From NCBI GenBank assembly GCA_963812775.1, contig CAWEWH010000007.1, positions 1-64,000 of the forward strand: DNA of 64,000 nucleotides, read 5' to 3'. Position 1 is the first letter of the stretch, and each line of letters begins with the position of its first letter. Of the stretch, positions 51,108 through 60,801 are shown piece after piece. The stretch is from CAWEWH01 sp963812775. Its GTDB lineage: Bacteria; Pseudomonadota; Alphaproteobacteria; Rhizobiales; Beijerinckiaceae. The position numbers and the translations under genes are program-made. The notes beneath the pieces were generated by a model that made no database searches, was not told the origin of the DNA, and was given only the letters and a program-made list of their open reading frames with translations.

Positions 51108-53819
51108 TCAGGCAAGGGCCTCGCGAGCGGCGCCGACTGGCAGCGCCGGGGACGGCGACAATATGCGCCGCAACTCGGGCACGCATGAGCCGCAATTGGT
51201 GCCGGCCTTGAGGGCTTCGCCGATCGCCGCCACGTCGCCGCACCCGGCCTCAATGGCGCGCACGATGGCCCCTCGGCCGACGCCGAAACAAGCACAGATC
51301 GTTGGACCGTCATCCGCCAAGCCGTCGGCAGGCCGCCCTGCGATGAGCGCCAGCCGCTCGATTGTCGTCAGCGTCCGCTTGGCGAAGAGGTGCGCGGCGG
51401 CGTGCCAGTCGATGCGCGCCGTGCCGGCCGCCAGGAACAGCACGGCTGCGATCTGCTCGCCGTCGAGCCAAACGAGACGGCGGGAGCCGCGCGCCGCATC
51501 GGCGTAGTCCATGGCTGGAACTGCGCCGCCGAGGCCGCGCGCCACCATGTCCTTGATGCTCGTGTGCGCGGCATCGGTCGCGAAGCTGGTCAGAACGCCG
51601 CCGCTCACGGCCGCGTGGGCGAGGAAGCCGCACCGTTCGAGGCGCGGCGTCGACCGCGTCAGCACGATCCCCTGCGTGATGAAGCCGATGGCCGTCGCCG
51701 CCACCGGCGTCGCCTTGGCGTCCGGCTGGCCGGAGAACGGGTCGACAAGCGGGTGCACAAGCGCACCGATGCGGCCGCCGACCGATGTTTCGCTGCTCCA
51801 GTGGATGGGGACGAAGACGCCGTCCGGCTCCTGGTCCTCGGTGACGGTGACCCGCAGGGTCGCCTTGCCGTGCGCCGATGTGAGCTGCGCGAAGCCGCCG
51901 TCCGTGAGGCCGAAGCGTCGCGCATCGATGGGATGCACCGCCACGAACGGCTCCGGCGTGTGGGGGCCGAGACGCGGCGCCAACCCGGTGCGCGTCATCG
52001 TATGCCATTGGTCGCGCACGCGCCCGCTGTTGAGCAGCAGCGGAAACGCCGGCGACGTGCCGCATTTGCGCGCCGGCGGCTCCACCGCGACGAAACGCGC
52101 CCGCCGCGTGGGCGTGAAGTAACCGCCCTCGCCAAAAAGTCGCGGCGTCCCGCCCGCCGCGCCCCCGGGGAGCGGCCATTGCGTCGGGGCAAGCTGATCG
52201 TAGGCGCGGTCGCTGACGTCGGCGAGGGCGCCGATGTCGAAGTCGCGGCGGCCGTCATTCTCGAACGACGACAGGGCGCAATGCTCGCGAAAGATCTCGG
52301 CAGCCTTCGTGTACGCGAAGGCCTCGGCGAAGCCGAGGCGGTGCGCCACTTCCTTGACCGCCCACCAATCGGGCTTCGCCTCGCCGGGCAGCGACAGGAA
52401 CGGCCGCTGGCGCGAGATGCGCCGCTCGGAATTGGTCACCGTGCCGTCCTTCTCGCCCCAGGCGGCGGCCGGCAACAGAACGTGCGCGCCGGCATTCACG
52501 GTGTCGTTGGAGATGACGTTCTCCGACACGACGAAGAGGGCGAGCTTGCGCAGCGCCGCGCGCACGTGATCGGCGCGCGGCAGGCTGACGGCGGGATTGG
52601 TGCCCATCACCCACAGCGCCCTGATGTCGCCACGCTCGATGGCCGCGAACATGTCGACGGCTTTGAGGCCCTCGCGGCCGGCGACGCGCGACGTGCCCCA
52701 GAAGCGTCCGACGCGGTCGACACTCTCGGCCTCGAAGCCCATATGGGCGGCGAGCTGGTTTGCGAGCCCGCCGACCTCGCGGCCGCCCATGGCATTGGGC
52801 TGACCTGTCAGCGAGAGCGGCCCCATGCCCGGCAGGCCGATGCGCCCCGTCGCGAGGTGGCAATTGATGATGGCGTTGACCTTGTCGCTGCCCTGCGCCG
52901 ACTGGTTGACCCCCTGGCTATAGAGCGTGACGACACGCGTGGTTCTCCGGAACAGCTCGAACAAGCGGGTGACCGCTGCGGCATCGAGGCCAGTCGCGGC
53001 GGCGGTCGCCGTCACGTTCGGCGCAATGGCGCGCGCCCGTGCCAGCGCCGCCGCGAAGTCTTCGGTGTGGCGCGCGACGTAGTCGCGATCGACGGCGTCC
53101 GTCTCATCAAGATGAACGAGAAGGCCGGCGAACAGGGCGGCGTCGCTGCCGGGCTTCAGCCGCAGGTCGAGATCAGCGCTTTCGCTCGTGGCGGTGCGGC
53201 GCACGTCGATGTTGACGATGACGGCGCCGCGCGCGGCCTTGGCCAGTTGCATGCGCTGGAACAGGACCGGGTGGCACCAGGCGGCATTGGAGCCGACCAG
53301 GATGAACAGATCGGCGTTGTCGAGATCGTCATAGCAGCCCGGCACCGTGTCGGACCCGAACGCACGGCGATGGCCGGCGACCGACGAGGCCATGCACAGG
53401 CGCGAATTGGTGTCGACATTGGCCGATCCGACGAAGCCTTTCATCAGCTTGTTGGCGACGTAGTAGTCCTCGGTGAGCAACTGCCCCGAGAGGTAGAACG
53501 CAACCGCGTTGGGGCCATGATGGTCGATTGTTTCCCGCAGTCCCTCGGCCACCGCATCGAGCGCCAGCTTCCAGGAGACGCGCGCCAGGCCCCCATCGGC
53601 CCCGCGCAGCATCGGATAGAGGAGGCGCCCGTCGAGGCGCAGCGTCTCGCCGAGGGCCGCGCCCTTCGAGCACAATCGCCCGCGATTGGCCGGGTGGCTG
53701 TCGTCGCCCTTGATGTCGGCGCCGCCGGCGCCATCCGCCTGCGCGACGATGCCGCAACCGACCCCGCAATAGGGGCAGGTGGTCCTTACGGCAGCGGGTG
53801 TCCGGGCATGCGCGTTCAT
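51108..53819 (-). CDS. nasA: Assimilatory nitrate reductase catalytic subunit
   Basis: A cytoplasmic molybdenum enzyme reducing nitrate to nitrite, 903 residues. The N-terminal [4Fe-4S] motif is TTCPYCGVGCGIV with the fourth Cys in RGRLCSKGAALGETL. The Mo-bisMGD domains include SGQLLTEDYYVANKLMKGFV, DTNSRLCMASSVAGHRRAFG and MGPLSLTGQPNAMGGREVGG, all signatures of the NasA/NapA group. The C-terminus (about 835-895) adds a BFD-like [2Fe-2S] domain (CACFGVGRGAIVRAIEAGCG; GTNCGSCVPELRRIL), common in NasA/NasC. Intact. Electrons should come from one of the flavoproteins encoded upstream. Confidence 0.96.
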   Translation of the reverse strand: MNAHARTPAAVRTTCPYCGVGCGIVAQADGAGGADIKGDDSHPANRGRLCSKGAALGETLRLDGRLLYPMLRGADGGLARVSWKLALDAVAEGLRETIDHHGPNAVAFYLSGQLLTEDYYVANKLMKGFVGSANVDTNSRLCMASSVAGHRRAFGSDTVPGCYDDLDNADLFILVGSNAAWCHPVLFQRMQLAKAARGAVIVNIDVRRTATSESADLDLRLKPGSDAALFAGLLVHLDETDAVDRDYVARHTEDFAAALARARAIAPNVTATAAATGLDAAAVTRLFELFRRTTRVVTLYSQGVNQSAQGSDKVNAIINCHLATGRIGLPGMGPLSLTGQPNAMGGREVGGLANQLAAHMGFEAESVDRVGRFWGTSRVAGREGLKAVDMFAAIERGDIRALWVMGTNPAVSLPRADHVRAALRKLALFVVSENVISNDTVNAGAHVLLPAAAWGEKDGTVTNSERRISRQRPFLSLPGEAKPDWWAVKEVAHRLGFAEAFAYTKAAEIFREHCALSSFENDGRRDFDIGALADVSDRAYDQLAPTQWPLPGGAAGGTPRLFGEGGYFTPTRRARFVAVEPPARKCGTSPAFPLLLNSGRVRDQWHTMTRTGLAPRLGPHTPEPFVAVHPIDARRFGLTDGGFAQLTSAHGKATLRVTVTEDQEPDGVFVPIHWSSETSVGGRIGALVHPLVDPFSGQPDAKATPVAATAIGFITQGIVLTRSTPRLERCGFLAHAAVSGGVLTSFATDAAHTSIKDMVARGLGGAVPAMDYADAARGSRRLVWLDGEQIAAVLFLAAGTARIDWHAAAHLFAKRTLTTIERLALIAGRPADGLADDGPTICACFGVGRGAIVRAIEAGCGDVAAIGEALKAGTNCGSCVPELRRILSPSPALPVGAAREALA

Positions 53820-53827
53820 GGCGCTAG

Positions 53828-55476
53828 TCAGACGTTGGCCTGATAGCGGCCGGCCTTCTTCAACTCCGCCACAAATCCTCTCGCCGCGTCGACCGACCTG
53901 TCACCGTGCTGGGCGATGATATCGGTGAGCGCGGCGTCGACGTCCTTGGCCATGCGCTGGGCGTCGCCGCACACGTAGAAATGCGCGCCGCGCCGCAGCC
54001 AGTCCCAAAGCTCGGCGCCGTTCTCGCGCATGCGGTCCTGCACGTAGGCTTTCGGGGTGCGGTCCCGCGACCAGGCGGTGGACAGATGCGTCAGTGTGCC
54101 CTTGGCCAGGAACTCTTCGAACTCGTCGCGATAGAAGAAGTCATGCGCCTCGCGCCGATGGCCGTAGAACAGCCATGCGCCGCCCTTGGCCTTGTCGATC
54201 AGCCGCTCCTGCAGGAAGGCGCGGAAGGGCGCCACGCCCGTGCCGGGCCCGACCATGACGATCGGCACGTCGTTGTCCTTGGGTAGCGCAAAGCCATGTG
54301 CCGGTTGGACATAGACCCGGACCGGATCGCCCTCCTGCACGCGCTCGGCCAGGAACGTCGAGGCGACGCCGAAGCGCAGCCGGTCGTCCACCTGGTAGCG
54401 GACCACGTCGACTGTGAGGCTCACCCTGCCGGGCATGGCGCGCGGTGAGGAGGAGATCGAATAGAGCCGTGGCTGCAACGGATCGAGCACCTCGAGCAGG
54501 CGGTAGGGGGCGGGCGCCAGATGCCGGAACGCCTGCAGCGCCGCCAGCACGTCAAGGCCGTCGGCGCCCTCGCCCTCCGCCATCCTGGCGAGCCTTGCCC
54601 TCTCGGCTGCGTCAGGTGTCGTCTCAGCCAGGAGGGCAAACAGCGCATCGGGCGCCGGCGCCAAGGATTTGCCGTGCGTGAGCCAGTCGCCGAGCGTGCG
54701 CGTCGTGCCTTCCGCCGAGATCGGCTCGTCGAGCGGCACGCCGAGATGGCGCGAGATCGCCTTCACCAGCGGCATCCCGTTGTTGGCGTAGATGCCGAAC
54801 GCATCGCCAGGCTTGTAGGTCGAGGCCGCTGCGCGACAGGTCGAACTCGATGTGATGCGTTTCCTTGTCGGACGCCTCGGCATTGAGCCGCCGCCGCGAC
54901 AGGAACACCGCCGGGGCTGGGTTATCGCGTGAGCAGCCCTTCGGCACCGCGTCGCTCGCGGCCGGATTGGCCACCGCCGGGGCGGCCACATTCGGTGCCA
55001 CGGCAGGGGCGCTCGCCAACTCTTCGGCGAGCTTCTTGACCATCGCGGGCGGTTTCCTTGCCGCCCGGCACGCACAGATTGAGCTTCGTCTCTGCGCCGG
55101 TGAAGATGGCGTTGGAATAGTTCTCGCAAGTATAGCCGCATTGGCCGCAATCCTGCTGGGCCATGGCGGCCATCATTCGCCGGCGCAGCGGCCGTCCATC
55201 GGCGAGCTTCAGCCGGTCGGCGAGGGGCAGCGACGGATCGTGCCACGGCGCCTCGCCGTCGTCGCCGTCGGCGAGCGGATCGGCCGGCGCGCCGGGGATC
55301 TGCGGGACCGCAAACAGCGCCTGCAAGTCGGCGGCGGTGAGGGCTTGCGCCGGCGAGGCGCCCGGCGACAGCACCGCCGCCAGGAAGCCGTTGAGCCAGG
55401 CCCGCTGCTCGTCGTTGAACGGCGCGTTATCGGGGAGAAGCGGCGCCACGAAGGGCGCGCGTGACGGGGCGCTCAT
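53828..55476 (-). CDS. Fe-S/FAD NADPH reductase of the sulfite reductase alpha type, frameshifted
   Basis: Probable electron donor to NirA. The start is the ATG at 55476 (MSAPSRAPFVAPLLPDN). Near residues 108-137 it has DCGQCGYTCENY..LNLCVPGG (Cys110, 113, 117, 135), a four-cysteine [4Fe-4S] pattern like that of RnfB. The flavodoxin (FMN) domain of CysJ is absent. After frame changes near 55055 and 54840 comes a FAD/NADPH module of the CysJ/P450-reductase type: YKPGDAFGIYANNG, RLYSISSSP, VGPGTGVAPFRAFLQER, FYGHRREAHDFFY and FYVCGDAQRMAKDVDAAL. Rejoined it is about 550 residues. It sits between nirA and nasA, eight to ten bases from each. Confidence 0.85.
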
Positions 55477-55486
55477 GACGGGACGC

Positions 55487-57275
55487 TCATAGGACGGCTC
55501 CGTCGGCAAAGCGCTTGAGAGCGTCGATCGAATGACGCCCGGCGAAGGCCTGGAAGCTTTCGTCGGCGCCGCTGCGGTGCGCGAGATACGACTTGAGCAA
55601 CCGCTCCACGAGCGCCGGCGCGTCCTCTGCCTTGACGTTCTCGGCGAGGTCACGGGCGATTTGCGCGTCGGCGCCATAGCCGCCGCCCACCACGATGTTG
55701 TAGCCCTCGACGGTATCGCCTTCATCACCCACGGCGACCCGCGCGCCCACGAGGCCGATGTCACCCACATAATGCTGCGCGCACGAGTGATGGCAGCCGG
55801 TGAGATGGATGTTGATCGGCTGATCGAGCTCGACGCGGCCCTCGCAATGGCGGGCGATGGCGGCGGCATGACCTTTCGTGTCGGAGGCCGCGAACTTGCA
55901 GCCCGTGTTGCCTGTGCAGGCGACGAGGCCCGCCGCGCACCCGCGATGCCTGCCAGTCGAGGCCGATGGCATTGAGCGCGCCCTTGACGGCGTCAATCTT
56001 GTCGGTCGGCACGCCGGAGACGATGAGGTTCTGCCAAACCGTCAGTCGCAGGTCGCCGTCGCCGCAATCGCCGGCGATGGCGGCCAGCCCGCGCATCTGT
56101 TGCGACGTGAGCTTGCCAAGCGGCAGCGCCACGCCGATCCAATGCCGGTCGGTCTGCTTTTGCGCGTGCACGCCAAGATGCGCCAGCCGATCGACCAGCG
56201 GGCGCGGCTTGACGAACTGGCCTTCGACGCGCGTCAGCTTGCGGCCGAGCCTCTCCTCCATGGCGGCGAGAAATCTGTCGAAGCCCCAATCGTCGAGGAC
56301 GTATTTGAGGCGTGCCTTGGTGCGGTCGCTTCGGTTGCCGTGCTCGATGAACACGCGCACCACTGCGTCGGCCACCTGCGTCGCCTCTTCGGGCCGCACA
56401 ACGACGCCTGTGTCGTGCGCCAGGTCCCTATGGCCGGTGATACCGCCGAGCGCCAGGCGCAGCCACATGCCCGGCGCGATCGGCTTGCCTGCGCAAGTCG
56501 CGCCCTCCATCACCTCGACCGCCTGGAAGCCGATGTCGTTGGTCTCTTCGAGGGTGGCGATGCGGCCGCCGCCGTCGAACGCCACGTTGAACTTGCGCGG
56601 CAGGCCGTAGAGCGAGCGGTCGTTGAGGATGTGGAAGTGCCACTCGCGCGCCAACGGGCGCGTGTCGATGAGCTCCTGGGGGTCGATGCCGGCCGTGGCG
56701 CCGCCCGTGACGTTGCGGATGTTGTCGGCGCCGGCACCGCGCGATGACAGGCCGAGGCCCTGAATGGCCTCGATGATATTCACCGCGTTCTTGGCCTCGA
56801 TCTCGCGCATCTGCAGGTTGGCGCGGGTCGTCACGTGCGCGAAGCCGCCGGCGCACGTGTCGGCCACGTCGGCGAGCCCGGCCATCTGCCAGTGCTGCAG
56901 GATGCCGTTTGGGATGCGCAGCCGACACATGTAGCTGTTCTGGGCCGGCGCGACGTAGAACAGGCCATAGTAGCGCCAGCGGAAATTGTCCTCGGGCTTG
57001 GGGTAGGTGTTGGTGGCGGCCTGCTGCTTCAGCCGCGGATAGGCGTCGAAGGGATGCTCGGCGCGCTTCCACTTCTCCTGGTCGACGAGCTTCTTGCCAG
57101 CCGCAATCGTTACGTCCTGGGCGGCCATGTGCGCGGCATCCGGCCCAGTCGGCGCCGCGCTCGCATCAGCCGCTTGCGGCTTGCCGCCCGGCGAGCCGAG
57201 CCGCTGCATCACCTGGAAGCCGAACGCGAAGCCTTCGAGATAGCGCTTCTGCGCAGGCGTGAAGTCGGTGCTCAT
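55487..57275 (-). CDS. nirA: Siroheme nitrite reductase NirA-like, frameshifted
   Basis: A siroheme/[4Fe-4S] enzyme reducing nitrite to ammonium, of the ferredoxin-dependent NirA/CysI fold. It starts MSTDFTPAQKRYLEGFAFGF at 57275. The N-terminal half shows RLRIPNGILQHWQMAGLADV, FAHVTTRANLQMREIEAKN and the siroheme-binding DNIRNVTGGATAGIDPQELI. The second half shows LGVHAQKQTDRHWIGVALPL. The frame shifts near 55950. The restored frame has the cluster cysteines CTGNTGCKFA (C-x5-C) and GCHHSCAQHYVGDIGL (C-x3-C). Rejoined it is about 595 residues. The stop at 55487 is 11 bases before the flavoprotein start. Confidence 0.93.
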
Positions 57276-57282
57276 GGCCGCC

Positions 57283-58494
57283 TCACGCCGCCGCCGCGAA
57301 GGCGCGGCCGAACAGGAGGGTGTCGCGCTGTGCGGCGATCGAGCGGCCGGATGTGATGAGATCGAGGAACCACCGCGCGTCGGAAGTGTCGCCGTAGAGC
57401 ACGGTGCCAACCAGAACGTCGTCCTTGACCACGAGCTTGCGGCAGGCAGGTGCCGCCTCATCGCGAAGCACCAGGGTCTCCATGCCGTCGCCGCCCATGA
57501 GGGCGCCGGCCGAGAAGACATTGACGCCCGAGACCTTGAGATTGGTGGCGACGACGCTGCCGTCATAGGCTGTGGTGTCGTCGCCGGCCAGCCGGCCGGC
57601 GAGCACGCGCGCCTGCTCGTAGGCCGGCTCGACGAGCCCGTACACGAGCCCGCGATGCTCGGCGCACTCGCCGATGGCGTGGATGTCGGGATCGCTCGTG
57701 GCGAGCCCATCGTCCACGACGATGCCCCGATTGACGGTAAGTCCGGCGGCGCGCGCCAGATCGCCGTTCGGGCGGATGCCCGTCGCCATGACCACCATGT
57801 CGGCCGGCAGAACGCGGCCGTCGGCAAGCTCCACGGCCTCGGCCTTCGCATTGCCGTGGATGGTGCGCGTCTCGGCTTCGAGAAGCACCTCGATGCCGAG
57901 GCGCTCCACGTCGCGCTTCAGGAAGGCGGCGGCCTGATCGTCGAGTTGCCGCTCCATCAGGCGGTCCATCAGATGCACCAGGGTGACGCGGGCGCCGGCC
58001 CGCGCCAGGCCATAGGCCGCCTCAATGCCGAGGAGGCCGCCGCCGATGACGACGGCGCGGGCACCGCGTCGTGCCGCGAACGTCATGGCGTCCACGTCGT
58101 GATGATCGCGGAAAGTGATGACGCCGGCTTTGTCGTTCCCCGCCACAGGCAGCCGGATCGGCTGCGAGCCCGTCGCCAGCACGAGCTTGCCGTAAGGCAG
58201 CGTCGTCCCGTCCGTGAGGCTCACCGTCTTGCCGACCCGGTCGATCGCCGCCACCGGCTGGCCGTAGAGCGTCGTGACGCCTCTCTCGCGCCACCAGTCG
58301 GCGGTCTTCAGTTCAAGCTCGTCCCGGGCAATCTCGCCGGCCAGCAGCGACGACAGGAGCACGCGGTTATAGGCGCGGTGCGGCTCGGCCCCGACGACCG
58401 CGATGGCGTAGCGTCCCAACGCCCGCCGCGTCAGCTCCTCGACGAGCCGCGTCGCCGCCATGCCCTTGCCGACGATGACCAGCGGCTCGCTCAT
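57283..58494 (-). CDS. FAD-dependent NAD(P)H oxidoreductase (NirB N-terminal/Flp-like)
   Basis: A 403-residue flavoprotein related to the NAD(P)H-binding half of NirB and to the Flp reductase encoded next to the Bjgb globin in Bradyrhizobium. It has two dinucleotide folds: LVIVGKGMAATRLVEEL at the N-terminus (FAD) and AVVIGGGLLGIEAAYGLARA near 145-165 (NAD(P)H). HRAYNRVLLSSLLAGE, LVLATGSQPIRLPVAG, MVVMATGIRPNGDLARAAGL and DPDIHAIGECAEHRGLVYGL are family signatures. Unlike NirB it lacks the BFD and siroheme domains, which here are on separate proteins. It may reduce the globin, NasA or both. It starts 46 bases after the globin stop. Confidence 0.92.
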   Translation of the reverse strand: MSEPLVIVGKGMAATRLVEELTRRALGRYAIAVVGAEPHRAYNRVLLSSLLAGEIARDELELKTADWWRERGVTTLYGQPVAAIDRVGKTVSLTDGTTLPYGKLVLATGSQPIRLPVAGNDKAGVITFRDHHDVDAMTFAARRGARAVVIGGGLLGIEAAYGLARAGARVTLVHLMDRLMERQLDDQAAAFLKRDVERLGIEVLLEAETRTIHGNAKAEAVELADGRVLPADMVVMATGIRPNGDLARAAGLTVNRGIVVDDGLATSDPDIHAIGECAEHRGLVYGLVEPAYEQARVLAGRLAGDDTTAYDGSVVATNLKVSGVNVFSAGALMGGDGMETLVLRDEAAPACRKLVVKDDVLVGTVLYGDTSDARWFLDLITSGRSIAAQRDTLLFGRAFAAAA

Positions 58495-58539
58495 CGGGCC
58501 TCTCCCGCCGCAACGCTATTCCTCGTCATTGCGCGGCCC

Positions 58540-58974
58540 TTATCCTGTTCGTTGCAGAGCGGCAGGCGCTGACGCCGCGCCTTCTTTCATGACGGCGGTG
58601 ACCACTCCGTATGTCGCCGTCCATGCTTCGCGCGTCTCAGGCGTGAAGGCCGGGCCGAGCCCCTGCTCGAGCGTCCATAGCAGCGCGGCGCCGACCGGCT
58701 CGTAGTGCGCATCGCTGACGCCATAGCCGACATGCCGCTTGCCGAGGTCCTGGACGGCCGGGATGATCTTCTCCACTTGGTGCAGGTTGGTGACGGCAGT
58801 CGCGAGCATCTGCATCAGCTTGCTTTTTTGGGGCTTGAGATTCTCGGGGAAGAGCGCACGCACGTCGGGTGCGATCGCGAACAGTCGATCGTAAAACAGG
58901 TCGGCGGCCTGGTCGGCGATCGGAACCACTTTTGCGAAGCTATCCTGAACGAGCTTTACCTGATCGGGCGTCAT
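58540..58974 (-). CDS. Single-domain hemoglobin (Bjgb/Hmp globin-like)
   Basis: A 144-residue globin of the flavohemoglobin family without the reductase domain. The start is the ATG at 58974 (MTPDQVKLVQDSFAKVVPIA), preceded by GTGGAG; a GTG at 58986 is too near that site. It has Phe in LFYDRLFAIAPDVRALFPEN (CD corner) and the proximal His in DLGKRHVGYGVSDAHYEPVG. Globins in nitrate assimilation operons of rhizobia scavenge nitric oxide released during nitrite reduction; the neighbouring FAD reductase is a likely electron donor. The link is by analogy with Bradyrhizobium. Confidence 0.93.
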   Translation of the reverse strand: MTPDQVKLVQDSFAKVVPIADQAADLFYDRLFAIAPDVRALFPENLKPQKSKLMQMLATAVTNLHQVEKIIPAVQDLGKRHVGYGVSDAHYEPVGAALLWTLEQGLGPAFTPETREAWTATYGVVTAVMKEGAASAPAALQRTG

Positions 58975-59031
58975 GACGTTCTCCACTTGCGGATTGCAGA
59001 GTCCGTGAACGTGTCTCCCACTGCGGCGGTC

Positions 59032-59833
59032 TTATGCCGCCTCAACGAAGCGATGGCGCTCGTAGAGGAAGCGCAGCACGCTCTCGCGGCACTTGAGGTA
59101 GGTGGGGTCGGACTGCACGTCGAGCCGCTTGCGCGGCCGCGGCAGCGGTACGTCAAGAACGCTCGCCGATATGCGCGGCCGGTCCGTTGGTCATCATGAC
59201 GATGCGGTCCGAGAGCAGCACCGCCTCGTCAACGTCGTGGGTGATCATGATGACGGTGTTGCGCAGCTTCATGTGGATCTGCATGACCAAATCCTGCAGA
59301 TGCGCCCGGGTCAGGGCGTCGAGCGCGCCGAACGGCTCGTCCAGTAGCAGCACCTTCGGCTCCATGGCGAGCGCCCGTGCCAGGCCGACGCGCTGCTTCA
59401 TGCCGCCGGAGATTTCGCTCGGCCGCTTGTCCTTGGCGTGCGCCATCTGCACGAGATCGAGGTTGTGCATCGTCCACGCATGCCGTTCGGCCTTGGTCTT
59501 GATACTGCTGAAGACCTTGTCGACGGCGAGCCGCACGTTCTCGTAGGCCGTGAGCCAAGGCAGCAGCGAATGGTTCTGGAACACCACGGCCCTGTCGGGT
59601 CCGGGGCTGTTGACCTCGCGGTTCTCGAGCAGGACGCCGCCATTGGTCGGCGGCGTCAGCCCGGCCACGATGTTGAGCAGCGTGGACTTGCCGCAACCTG
59701 AATGGCCGATGATGGCGACGTACTCGCCCTTGCCGATGGCGAGGCTGACATCGCGCAGCACCTCGGTCGAGCCGGCGCCGCGCGAGAACGTCTTGTCGAC
59801 GTGGTCGATCTTGAGAAAGGCAAGTTGCTTCAT
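59032..59833 (-). CDS. nrtD: Nitrate ABC transporter ATP-binding protein NrtD, frameshifted at the C-terminus
   Basis: The ATPase of the nitrate importer. It starts MKQLAFLKIDHVDKTFSRGA at 59833. Walker A is GHSGCGKST, the signature is SGGMKQRVGLARALAM and Walker B is VLLLDEPFGALDALTRAHLQ, with VIMITHDVDEAVLLSDRI. The open frame stops at 59153 just after MMTNGPAAHIGE. Removing one base near 59163 continues it as VLDVPLPRPRKRLDVQSDPT, then YLKCRESVLRFLYERHRFVE, to a stop at 59032. This is the usual C-terminus of NrtD/SsuB-type subunits and gives about 266 residues. It follows nrtB by 10 bases. Confidence 0.93.
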
Positions 59834-59843
59834 GTCTTCCTCC

Positions 59844-60746
59844 TCACGCCGCCGCCGTGCCGCGGGTCGCGATACGCCCGACGAACGCCACGATGCGGTC
59901 GAGCAGGAAGCCGACCAGGCCGATATAGAGAAGCGCCACGACGATGTCCGGCAGCCGTGACGAGTTCCAGGCGTCCCAGATGAAGAAGCCGATGCCGACG
60001 CCGCCGGTCAGCATCTCGGCGGCCACGATGGCGAGCCACGACAGGCCGATGCCGATCCTCAAGCCGGTGAAGATGTACGGCGCGGCGGCCGGGATCATGA
60101 TGCGCCAGAAAAACTCGAAATGGTTGAGGCGCAGCACCGCCGCGACGTTTCGATAGTCCTGCGGAATGTTGCGGATGCCGACCGCGGTGTTGATGATGAT
60201 CGGCCAGATCGAGGTGATGAAGATCACGAAAATGGCGGACGGGTTGGCGTCGCGGAAGGCCGCCAGCGACAGCGGCAACCATGCGAGAGGCGGCACGGTG
60301 CGCAGCACCTGGAAGATCGGATCGAGCCCGCGCATCGCCCAGACGCTCTGGCCGATGATGGTTCCCACGAGCACACCGGCGATGGCCGCGAGCCCGAAGC
60401 CCAGAGCCACGCGTTGCAGGCTGGTGAGCACGCGCCAGCCGAGGCCGATATCCTGCGATCCGTAGTTGAAGAACGGCGACGACCAGGAGATCTCGCGCAT
60501 CCATCCAGATTTGGCTCGGCGAGGGCAGGGTTGCGCCCGCCTTCGAGGTGAGCATCTGCCAGACGATGAGGATGACGGTCGAGGGTGACGAGCGGCGGCA
60601 CGATGGTGGCGGCGATCCGCGACAAAGCTCGGCATGAGCTTGGCGAGGACTTGGCGCCGCGGCGCCGCAAAGGCGATCACCTCGGCCTTCGGGCTCGGGA
60701 ACGGGACGCTGCCGGCAACTTCGCTTTTCAATGCTGTGAGTGACAT
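59844..60746 (-). CDS. nrtB: Nitrate ABC transporter permease NrtB, frameshifted internally
   Basis: An inner-membrane permease of the nitrate importer. It starts MSLTALKSEVAGSVPFPSPK at 60746. From about 60610 to 60490 the open frame reads an Arg/Ser-rich string, whereas neighbouring frames read RIAATIVPPLVTL and then VILIVWQMLTSKAGATLPSP, the expected first membrane segment and its loop. Several indels here happen to cancel. After that it is normal: LTSLQRVALGFGLAAIAGVL, GLDPIFQVLRTVPPLAWLPL and the EAA-type loop NVAAVLRLNHFEFFWRIMIP. It is about 300 residues long. The transport partners flank it. Confidence 0.92.
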   Translation of the reverse strand: MSLTALKSEVAGSVPFPSPKAEVIAFAAPRRQVLAKLMPSFVADRRHHRAAARHPRPSSSSSGRCSPRRRAQPCPRRAKSGWMREISWSSPFFNYGSQDIGLGWRVLTSLQRVALGFGLAAIAGVLVGTIIGQSVWAMRGLDPIFQVLRTVPPLAWLPLSLAAFRDANPSAIFVIFITSIWPIIINTAVGIRNIPQDYRNVAAVLRLNHFEFFWRIMIPAAAPYIFTGLRIGIGLSWLAIVAAEMLTGGVGIGFFIWDAWNSSRLPDIVVALLYIGLVGFLLDRIVAFVGRIATRGTAAA

Positions 60747-60801
60747 TCAATAGATGCTCCGAGATGAAGGCGAAGGCCCGCGGCTTCGCGGGCCCCGCGC
60801 G

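Noticed and set aside
51390..53843. 817-codon plus-strand open frame opposite nasA
   Set aside because: Shadow of nasA; rich in Arg, Gly and Ala without domain motifs.
57259..58572. 437-codon plus-strand open frame opposite the FAD reductase
   Set aside because: Shadow of a flavoprotein gene with two clear dinucleotide-binding folds.
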